Below the pieces are notes generated by a model. That model had not been told where the DNA came from and did not search any database. It saw only the letters and a program-made list of their open reading frames with translations. Shown one piece after another: positions 1-5,260 of a stretch of 5,260 bases of DNA (within the stretch, counting starts at the first letter, position 1; each line of letters starts with the position of its first letter). The translations under genes were made by a program, and so were the position numbers. This stretch comes from Planctomycetota bacterium (GTDB lineage: Bacteria; Planctomycetota; Planctomycetia; Pirellulales; Thermoguttaceae), in NCBI GenBank assembly GCA_021784975.1, contig JAJYGU010000259.1, forward strand, positions 1 to 5,260, given 5' to 3'.

Positions 1-66
1 GTTACGATGCGGCTGTGAACTATCCGGGTTAGCGTCGACTATCCGCCGCGGAGGTTGCCAAGTATG

Positions 67-75
67 TGATATACT
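67..75 (+). promoter_or_regulatory. possible extended -10 element ahead of the GT-C/TPR gene
   Basis: The bases TGATATACT form a TG-N plus TATACT extended -10 match in an otherwise GC-rich stretch. No convincing -35 hexamer lies 16-18 bases upstream. Transcription from here would start around position 82, leaving an almost leaderless message for the start codon at 87. An 8-base direct repeat, ACTATCCG, occurs upstream at 19-26 and 38-45, offset by 19 bases, and could be an operator pair or chance. No other element was recognised in 1-86. Confidence 0.22.
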
Positions 76-86
76 GAGAAGGCGCC

Positions 87-2393
87 ATGGCTCGAAAGCG
101 AACCAAATCGGAGATGCAGGAGAAGGCGAGACGCCAGCCGCCTGGCGCCCCTTTTACGGGCCGGACGGCCCCGGAGCGGCGGGCAGCCGGGTGGCCGTGG
201 AACTCCCGCTGGGCCGGGCCTATGGCCGCGGGATTGATCCTGCTGGCCGCGGTGAGCGTTTACAGCAATACCTTCGGCTGTCCATTTATCTTGGACGACA
301 GGATCTCGATCCTGCGGAATCCCACCATCTGCAGCCTGTGGCCGGTCTGGAAGGCCCTTGGTCCACCCTCGGGCTCCGAGGGGGTCACCGTTTCCGGCCG
401 GCCGCTGTTGAACTTCTCCTTTGCGCTGAATTATGCGGTGGGCGGTCTGGCGGTGCAGGGCTACCACTTGGCGAACCTGGTCATCCATATTCTGGCCGGG
501 CTGCTGCTTATGGGCATCCTCCGCCGGACGCTGCTGCTGCCCGCGCTCCGCGATCGGTGGGCCCCGGCGGCCACTCCGCTGGCGCTGGCCGTGGCGCTGG
601 TGTGGGTGGTCCATCCGCTGCAAACCGAGTCGGTGACCTACATCGTTCAGCGGGCGGAATCGCTGGTCTCGCTCTTCTATCTGCTGACGCTCTATTGCGT
701 CATTCGCGGGGCCGTCTCGAACAGGCCGTTCCGCTGGAGCGCCGTTGCGTGTGCGGCGTGCCTGCTAGGCATGGCCAGCAAGGAAGTCATGGTCACCGCG
801 CCGCTGGTCGTCTTACTCTATGACCGCACATTCTTGAGCGGCTCGTTTCGCGGTGCGCTGCGGGCGAGATACCGTCTGTATCTGGCGTTGGCGGCAACTT
901 GGGGAGTCCTGGTGTGGATGCTGTTTTCAACGGGCTTCTACAGCGACACGGCTAGCATTACCTACAAGGAGTTCAACCGCTGGTCGTACCTCATGACGCA
1001 ATCCGGTGTATTGGTGCATTACCTGCGCCTGGCATTCTGGCCGACGGGCTTTTGCTTGGACTACTGCTGGCCGCCCGCACGCACGCTGGGGGCGATCATG
1101 CCGTCCGGGCTGCTGATCGCGGGCCTGCTAGGGCTAACAGGCTGGGGGCTGTGGAAGCGCTCCGCGGTCGGGTTTCTCGGGGGTTGTTTCTTCCTGATCC
1201 TGGCGCCCACCTCAACGATTCTTGTGCTGGACGCGGCCTGCGAGCACCGCATGTATCTCCCGCTGGCGCCGGTGGCGACGGCCGCAGTGGTCGGCGGATG
1301 CCTTGTCGGGCAGTGGCTGGTCCGTCACCGGCGCCTCTCGCCTTGGACCGCGCAGGCAGCCGGCGTGGTCCTGGTGATGTCGGCGGGCGTTCTCCTGGGA
1401 GGTCTGACCTTCCGCCGCAATAGGGATTATCGCAGCGAAGTGTCGATTTGGGCGGATGTGCTCCGAAAGGCGCCCAAGAACCCGCGGGCCTACGGCCAGC
1501 TCGGCAACGCCTTGGCCCGACGGGCACGATTTGGCGAGGCGATCGTCGAGTTCGAGAAGGCCCTGGAACTCAAACCCGATGACGCGAGGACTCACAACAA
1601 CCTGGGCAACGCCTTGAGTGGATTGCACCGGTTCGGCGAGGCAATCGTCCAGTATCGGAAGGCTTTGGAACTGGCGCCCGACTATGCCAAGGCTCACGAC
1701 AACCTTGGCATGGCTCTCGCTGATTGCGGACGAGCAGAAGAAGCGATCGCTCATTTCCGCGCGGCCTTGGAACTGAATTCCGACTTCGCGGGAGCCCACT
1801 ATCACCTGGCCAACACCCTGGCCCGACAGGCAAGATTTCCTGAGGCCATTCTCCACTATCAGAAGGCATTGGAGATCGAGCCCGGCTACTTGGACGCCCA
1901 CAACAATCTTGCCGCGGCCCTCAATGATTGTGGACGGTTCGACGAGGCCATTTTCCATGGTCAAGCGGCGCTGCGGCTCCAACCCGGCTACACGAAGGCC
2001 TACCACAATCTCCGCACGGCTCAGGTTCGACGAGAACAACTCCGGCAATTGCTGGAACAGCGGACTCAGTGGCTGGCGTCGCATCCTAACGACGGCCGGG
2101 TGCTTCACGAAACGGCCTGGATGATGGCCACCAATCCGAACGCCTCGATTCGCAACGGGGCCGAAGCAGTCGCACTGGCCAAGCGGGCGGTAACGCGGGC
2201 CGGCAGTCGGGACCCGGTTGCCCTCGATACGTTGGCGGCCGCTTATGCCGAAGCGGCCCAATTTCCGGCAGCGATGCAGACTGCCCAGCAGGCGTTGGAA
2301 CTCGCGGTCCAGCAGGACAAGCGGGCCCTGGCAGACTCCATTCGGGCTGAGATGCGGCTCTATAAGGGTCGGATGCCGTTGCGGAAGCGCTGA
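87..2393 (+). CDS. Polytopic membrane GT-C (TMTC-like) glycosyltransferase with C-terminal TPR repeats
   Basis: The 768-residue product has a basic N-terminus (residues 1-45), then about 10-11 hydrophobic segments between roughly 46 and 441, then a soluble TPR region. The membrane part resembles the TMTC/GT-C superfamily of polyprenyl-phosphate-sugar-dependent protein glycosyltransferases. An acidic loop with Asp70-Asp71 follows the first membrane span. Other signature-like stretches are GRPLLNFSF (104-112), GYHLANLVIHI (125-135), HPLQTESVTYIVQRAESL (176-193) and EHRMYLPL (386-393). Five consecutive 34-residue TPRs span 467-636, and a further TPR-like helix pair lies near 710-743. In known relatives the acidic loop and TPRs face the non-cytoplasmic side and handle the acceptor. 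The start at 87 is preceded by AGAAGG four bases upstream. The downstream sulfotransferase/glycosyltransferase gene fits a role in envelope glycan or glycoprotein modification. The fold class and TPRs are well supported. Catalytic activity, donor and acceptor are inferred, and a non-enzymatic TPR membrane scaffold remains possible. Confidence 0.85.
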   Translation: MARKRTKSEMQEKARRQPPGAPFTGRTAPERRAAGWPWNSRWAGPMAAGLILLAAVSVYSNTFGCPFILDDRISILRNPTICSLWPVWKALGPPSGSEGVTVSGRPLLNFSFALNYAVGGLAVQGYHLANLVIHILAGLLLMGILRRTLLLPALRDRWAPAATPLALAVALVWVVHPLQTESVTYIVQRAESLVSLFYLLTLYCVIRGAVSNRPFRWSAVACAACLLGMASKEVMVTAPLVVLLYDRTFLSGSFRGALRARYRLYLALAATWGVLVWMLFSTGFYSDTASITYKEFNRWSYLMTQSGVLVHYLRLAFWPTGFCLDYCWPPARTLGAIMPSGLLIAGLLGLTGWGLWKRSAVGFLGGCFFLILAPTSTILVLDAACEHRMYLPLAPVATAAVVGGCLVGQWLVRHRRLSPWTAQAAGVVLVMSAGVLLGGLTFRRNRDYRSEVSIWADVLRKAPKNPRAYGQLGNALARRARFGEAIVEFEKALELKPDDARTHNNLGNALSGLHRFGEAIVQYRKALELAPDYAKAHDNLGMALADCGRAEEAIAHFRAALELNSDFAGAHYHLANTLARQARFPEAILHYQKALEIEPGYLDAHNNLAAALNDCGRFDEAIFHGQAALRLQPGYTKAYHNLRTAQVRREQLRQLLEQRTQWLASHPNDGRVLHETAWMMATNPNASIRNGAEAVALAKRAVTRAGSRDPVALDTLAAAYAEAAQFPAAMQTAQQALELAVQQDKRALADSIRAEMRLYKGRMPLRKR
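1485..1994 (+). repeat. Five tandem 102-base units encoding TPRs
   Basis: Five back-to-back units of exactly 34 codons encode residues 467-500, 501-534, 535-568, 569-602 and 603-636. Each shows the TPR pattern: NLG or a similar triplet, a small residue, then EAI and ALEL-P at fixed spacing. The nucleotide level retains similar blocks around the EAI and ALEL codons, so the array probably grew by internal duplication. The spacing is uninterrupted, giving a continuous superhelix suited to binding a peptide or partner protein. Confidence 0.9.
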
Positions 2394-2404
2394 GAATTCT
2401 CGTC

Positions 2405-2434
2405 TTGCCTCGCCTCGCCCCATTGGGGTACGAT
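2405..2434 (+). promoter_or_regulatory. weak sigma70-like promoter candidate for the sulfotransferase/GT2 gene
   Basis: TTGCCT at 2405-2410 and TACGAT at 2429-2434 are separated by 18 bases, each matching four of six consensus positions. A start near 2441 would give a leader of about 43 bases. A short CCCC-ATT-GGGG inverted repeat (2418-2428) lies in the spacer; it is too short and lacks a T-run, so it is not a convincing terminator for the preceding gene. The two genes could equally be co-transcribed across this 90-base gap. Confidence 0.25.
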
Positions 2435-2467
2435 CACCGTTGCGGCGATGTCGCCCAGCCGTCGCAG

Positions 2468-2480
2468 GGAGGGGAGGTGG
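2468..2480 (+). promoter_or_regulatory. Shine-Dalgarno region for the sulfotransferase/GT2 gene
   Basis: A purine-rich run, GGGAGGGGAGGTGG, ends three bases before the ATG at 2484, placing the GAGGTG core about five bases upstream. It supports 2484 as the start. This matters because the protein then begins upstream of the first palindromic element, so that element is translated. Confidence 0.6.
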
Positions 2481-2483
2481 GCT

Positions 2484-5260
2484 ATGAGCGTGGCCGACTC
2501 AGGCAGGGAAGCGAATTGCGGCGATTTCTCAGACGGTCCGGGTGCGCAGAGGGGGACAGTCCCATTTTTGTGGCCGACCAACGTGACCCGCAAGCGGGTG
2601 CCCCCGTCGGTGCCCGCCACAAAAATCGGGACAGTCCCCGCCGGCGCGGTGCGTCCCAGCCCAAAAAGCGGCGATCTTGATTCTTCGCCGGCCGCCCGTG
2701 AAGCCGGCCTCACCGCGGTCATCCTGGGAATGCACCGCAGTGGAACCTCCTACCTGGCATCCACCCTCAAGGCCTGCGGCCTGTATTTGGACGATTCCGA
2801 CTCCGCGGCCGCGGCCGACAACTTGCAGGGTTTTGCCGAGTCTTCCGAGGTGGTCGCGATCAACGATGCGATTCTGCGGCAATCGGGAGGTTCGTGGAAC
2901 CGGGTCCCGAAGGAACTCCGAGCCGACCAGGCTACCTTGGAGCGGATGAAGCGGTTTCTGGCCGGACTCGGCCGCCACCCGGGGCCCGTACCGAATTCTG
3001 GGTCAGACGGTGCGCAGAGGGGGACAGTCCCATTTTTGTGGCCGAGCAGGGCATCGGTCGAAGGTTGGGCGCCAGGCGTGGTCGCCACAAAAATCGGGAC
3101 AGTCCCCTACCGCACCCGCGGCTGGAAAGACCCCCGCACCGTGCTGACCTTTCCCCTGTGGAGGCCGCTGCTGTCAGGACATCGCCTGGTCGTCTGTTTC
3201 CGCCACCCGACCGGCGTGGCACGAAGCCTGGCGGTCCGCAACGCCATGTCGCTGGAAGAGGGGTATCATCTCTGGGCGGCCTACAACGAGCGTCTGCTGG
3301 AGTCGGTCGAGCGAGAGCCGGGCGTCCTCTGGTTCGATTTCGACCGCACGCCCGCTGAAATGAGGAGCTGGTTAAAGGGCGTCTGCCACTTTCTGGGACT
3401 CGAGTTCCAGCCGGAAGCCTTGGCCATTTTCAACAAGTTTCAACGCCATCACGAACTTGAGGCCCTGCCCGATGATCCTCGCGTTGCCGAGATCTATCAC
3501 GAGTTACTGGGCCGCGGGCAGCAGGCAGCCGTCTCAACCAGGTGTGAGAGCGCGGGCGTCCCGCCCGCTATGACCACTGCGGGCGTCCCGCCCGTCACGG
3601 CAAATGCGGGCGGGACGCCCGCGCTCCGTGGGGATGATTCGACGACTTGCCTTGGCGCTGCGTCTAACGCCTCGCCAGCGGCCGATCATGCTTCCGCAGA
3701 GGATCTGAACTGCTTACGCGAGGACATCAGCGCCCTGGCGGACATCGAAGGGAAACACAATGCCCTGCTGCAAGGCCACACCCGCCAGTTGCAGGATCAC
3801 AGCGACCAGTTGTGGCAATCCCAACAACAGTGTCAACAGCTTGAGGCCCGCTCGGAGCAACAGCGTTGCCAGTTCGAGGGCCGCCTGGCCCAAGAGCGCG
3901 GTCAGCTCGACGCTCGGCTGGCGGAATTGCGGGCGGAGCTTGCCGGCTGCCAACAGCAGTTGGCTATGATTTTTCAAAGCCGCGGCTGGAAGGCTTATCA
4001 ACGGATGCGGCGAGTCTGGCGATATGCGGCCGATCACTTGAGCCTGTGGGCGCGGGCCGTGCGGCAGCCGCGGCAGGCGATCAAGCCGCTGGTCCGGCCG
4101 ATCTTTCACCGTTTGCCGCTGCCGGTGCAGCACCGCCTGCGGTCCGCCGTGGCAGTTGTCCGCGAGTGGCGGTTCCGCCGGCGGAACTTGGTTTCGAGTC
4201 TCGGCCCGCCGTCAGGGGATGTGCCCGGATTGGTAAGCGTTGTACTGCCGGTCTACAATCACGCCCCGCTGCTCCGCGGCGCGGTGGAAAGCGTGTTGGC
4301 CCAGACCTACGGCAGCTTCGAACTGATTATTGTCAACGACGGCTCCAGCGACGGCGTCGAGGAAGTGTTGGCCGAATATGTTGGGCATCCTCGCGTGCGG
4401 ATCCTCACCCAATCCAACCAGAGCTTGCCCAAGGCCTTGAGCAACGGTTTTGCCTTCGCCCGCGGCGAGTTCTGGACCTGGACCTCGGCCGACAACCTGA
4501 TGGCGCCGGAGCAGTTGCAGCGGCAGGTGGCCTTCCTGCAATCGCACGGCGAGGCGGGCATGGTGTTCGCCGACTACCTGGCCATCGACGCCTTGGGCCA
4601 GCCGCTAGCCGACCCCAGCTTTCGGCCGCACAACCGCCGCACGCCGAGCGATCCGCTCATCCGTCTTCCTCGCGACACCGGCTCCTTCGGCCAGAACGCC
4701 GACAATTACATCGGCCCCTGCTTCCTATACCGCAGTTGGCTGGGCCGATTGCTCGGCGAGTACGATCCCGCCTTGGGGATCGAAGACTTCGACTACTGGC
4801 TGCGGCTGAGCCTGGTCGGCCGGATCGCTCACCTGGATAGCGATGCGCCCCTCTATCGGTATCGGGTCCACGACAACAGCCTCAGCGGCCGGGCCGAGGA
4901 GTTGCAGATCCCGCAACGGGCAGTGCAACTGATGGACTATCATCGCCAACGCCGGGACCACCATGCCCGGCCGTGGACGATCCACGCCGACGCCGCCACT
5001 GCTGCCTGGCTCAATGGGATGGACGTGGCCCCGCACCGCGTGGTCCTCTGGTCGGGAGGGCCGGTGGCCGAGGGACCCGAGCAAAAGTGCCTCTTGATGG
5101 TTTGCGCCGACAATATTCCTACGGTGGCCAGGAACGGCCGCTCGGCCGGCACCGTGGTGGCGGCGTGGTTCCCTGCCGAAGCACACAGGCCGGGGACTGG
5201 CTCATTTTTCGGCCCGCGGGCACCATGCGAGCATGGTCGGGCCGAAAAATGTGCCTGTCC
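2484..5260 (+). CDS. Sulfotransferase - coiled coil - GT2 glycosyltransferase fusion, 3' partial, carrying in-frame palindromic insertions
   Basis: This is a continuous frame of 925 complete codons, still open at the window edge. Residues about 76-345 form a PAPS-type sulfotransferase: GMHRSGTS (82-89) is the 5'-phosphosulfate loop, KDPR is at 215-218, and RHPTGVARSL (240-249) is the 3'-phosphate motif. Residues about 350-405 are a low-complexity linker. Residues 405-495 are a Gln/Glu/Arg/Leu-rich predicted coiled coil, and 500-570 is basic and Trp/Arg-rich. Residues about 582-800 are a GT-A family 2 glycosyltransferase: VSVVLPVYN (584-592), NDGSSD (618-623), TSADN (667-671, where the usual DXD is reduced to an SAD form with Asp670) and IEDFDYWLR (766-774, the catalytic ED motif). 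Residues 830-900 are unassigned and may begin another domain. The protein would transfer sulfate and a sugar, probably on the same envelope or secreted glycan. Repeat-derived peptides occupy residues 16-52, 174-208, 356-381 and 903 onward. The domain calls are strong; whether the interrupted sulfotransferase is active is unknown. Confidence 0.85.
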   Translation, partial: MSVADSGREANCGDFSDGPGAQRGTVPFLWPTNVTRKRVPPSVPATKIGTVPAGAVRPSPKSGDLDSSPAAREAGLTAVILGMHRSGTSYLASTLKACGLYLDDSDSAAAADNLQGFAESSEVVAINDAILRQSGGSWNRVPKELRADQATLERMKRFLAGLGRHPGPVPNSGSDGAQRGTVPFLWPSRASVEGWAPGVVATKIGTVPYRTRGWKDPRTVLTFPLWRPLLSGHRLVVCFRHPTGVARSLAVRNAMSLEEGYHLWAAYNERLLESVEREPGVLWFDFDRTPAEMRSWLKGVCHFLGLEFQPEALAIFNKFQRHHELEALPDDPRVAEIYHELLGRGQQAAVSTRCESAGVPPAMTTAGVPPVTANAGGTPALRGDDSTTCLGAASNASPAADHASAEDLNCLREDISALADIEGKHNALLQGHTRQLQDHSDQLWQSQQQCQQLEARSEQQRCQFEGRLAQERGQLDARLAELRAELAGCQQQLAMIFQSRGWKAYQRMRRVWRYAADHLSLWARAVRQPRQAIKPLVRPIFHRLPLPVQHRLRSAVAVVREWRFRRRNLVSSLGPPSGDVPGLVSVVLPVYNHAPLLRGAVESVLAQTYGSFELIIVNDGSSDGVEEVLAEYVGHPRVRILTQSNQSLPKALSNGFAFARGEFWTWTSADNLMAPEQLQRQVAFLQSHGEAGMVFADYLAIDALGQPLADPSFRPHNRRTPSDPLIRLPRDTGSFGQNADNYIGPCFLYRSWLGRLLGEYDPALGIEDFDYWLRLSLVGRIAHLDSDAPLYRYRVHDNSLSGRAEELQIPQRAVQLMDYHRQRRDHHARPWTIHADAATAAWLNGMDVAPHRVVLWSGGPVAEGPEQKCLLMVCADNIPTVARNGRSAGTVVAAWFPAEAHRPGTGSFFGPRAPCEHGRAEKCAC
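2529..2639. repeat. In-frame REPIN-like palindromic element, copy 1
   Basis: The core (2552-2639, 88 bases) has arms at 2552-2574 and 2616-2639. They pair over 22 base pairs with one A-A mismatch and one bulged C. Each arm contains the 11-base palindrome GGGACAGTCCC (2553-2563 and 2628-2638). The 41-base loop contains its own hairpin, ACCCGC-AA-GCGGGT (2586-2599). The left flank TCAGACGGT...GCGCAGAGG is shared with copy 2, except for six extra bases here. The element is translated as residues 16-52, with each 11-mer read as Gly-Thr-Val-Pro. It lies between the start codon and the sulfotransferase nucleotide loop, so it lengthens a non-catalytic leader. Confidence 0.9.
3003..3107. repeat. In-frame REPIN-like palindromic element, copy 2, inside the sulfotransferase domain
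   Basis: The core (3020-3107) is also 88 bases, with arms 3020-3042 and 3084-3107 identical to those of copy 1, including the A-A mismatch and bulged C. The 41-base loop has the same length but essentially unrelated sequence. Counted from TCAGACGGT, the block is 105 bases, exactly 35 codons (residues 174-208). It lies only a few residues before KDPR. Removing it would bring the spacing from GMHRSGTS to KDPR down from about 133 to about 98 residues. The orientation and reading phase are the same as in copy 1. Confidence 0.92.
3549..3625. repeat. Cluster of three GC-rich palindromic units in the inter-domain linker
   Basis: The unit GCGGGCGTCCCGCCCGC occurs at 3552-3568, again lacking its last base at 3579-3594, and as its exact reverse complement at 3606-3622. 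The first and third copies form a perfect 20-base inverted repeat (3549-3568 with 3606-3625). The cluster is translated as residues 356-381, giving AGVPP, AGVPP and AGGTPAL in the linker between the sulfotransferase and the coiled coil. The units contain no stop codon in any frame. I recall such GC palindromes as common in planctomycete genomes, inside and between genes. Confidence 0.9.
5192..5260. repeat. Nested hairpin element of a related palindromic family, cut by the window edge
   Basis: Positions 5194-5216 pair with 5238-5260 over 21 of 23 positions; the two exceptions are T-T mismatches (5198/5256 and 5202/5252). After a five-base bulge (5217-5221) the stem continues with ACCATGC (5222-5228) against GCATGGT (5231-5237). 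The left arm keeps the layout GGGGAC, a short variable part, C, ATTTTT, GGC that copies 1 and 2 also show, so this is probably a divergent subfamily. It is read in frame as residues 903 onward, with no stop before the edge. The right arm probably finishes with two more C residues just outside the window. Confidence 0.85.

Noticed and set aside
1..32. Possible end of an upstream plus-strand gene (frame giving ...YDAAVNYPG then TAG at 30-32)
   Set aside because: Only nine codons are visible, with no recognisable motif. The reading is plausible but cannot be supported.
1212..2423. Long minus-strand open frame of 403 codons opposite the TPR gene
   Set aside because: It mirrors the TPR repeats in a GC-rich gene and has no domain pattern of its own. 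The plus-strand frame has clear membrane and TPR features.
2418..2428. CCCC-ATT-GGGG hairpin as terminator of the first gene
   Set aside because: The stem has only four base pairs and no T-run follows it.
2552..2639. Rho-independent terminator formed by the hairpin with T-run
   Set aside because: The T-run lies within the stem rather than after it. The element occurs twice inside one open frame, so termination would cut off the gene.
3549..3625. CRISPR array
   Set aside because: The spacing between units is only about 10 bases, one unit is inverted, and the whole block is in-frame coding sequence.
3714..4133. Minus-strand open frame opposite the coiled coil
   Set aside because: It is a Leu/Gln-rich reverse image of the coiled-coil codons, with no independent start signal or motif.
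3866..4840. Plus-strand open frame of 324 codons in a second frame over the coiled coil and GT2 region
   Set aside because: It is Arg/Ala/Gly/Pro-rich, as expected for an off-frame reading of GC-rich DNA. The GT2 motifs lie in the other frame.
2484..5260. Pseudogene or frameshifted gene
   Set aside because: All 925 codons are open and the motifs of both enzyme domains share one frame. The repeats lengthen the protein but do not break it.

Overview
The window is GC-rich and holds two co-directional plus-strand genes about 90 bases apart. The first is complete and the second runs off the right edge. The gene types, the high GC and the style of palindromic repeats resemble what I recall from Planctomycetes (Pirellulales-like). 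That is an inference from pattern, not a database match.

Layout: 1-86 is upstream DNA with a possible extended -10 element. 87-2393 encodes a 768-residue polytopic membrane protein. Its N-terminal GT-C/TMTC-like region carries an early acidic Asp-Asp loop and about ten to eleven hydrophobic segments, and it is followed by five exact 34-residue TPR units. 2394-2483 is a short intergenic gap with a weak promoter candidate and a strong Shine-Dalgarno sequence. 2484-5260 is a single open frame of 925 codons with no stop before the window edge. It encodes a PAPS-type sulfotransferase domain, a Gln-rich coiled coil, a basic amphipathic stretch, a GT-A family 2 glycosyltransferase and the start of further sequence. 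Together the genes suggest transfer of sugars, and sulfation, on an envelope or secreted glycan or glycoprotein; the substrate cannot be read from the sequence.

The most striking feature is that the second gene contains four separate palindromic repeat blocks, all read through in frame. Two are 88-base inverted-repeat elements with nearly identical 22-bp stems and unrelated 41-base loops; one sits in the N-terminal leader and one inside the sulfotransferase domain just before its KDPR motif. The third is a cluster of three 17-base GC palindromes in the linker before the coiled coil. The fourth is a long nested hairpin at the right edge, related in architecture to the first two. They look like REPIN-type non-autonomous elements that have colonised a coding sequence and been kept as peptide insertions, comparable in principle to the Rickettsia palindromic elements.
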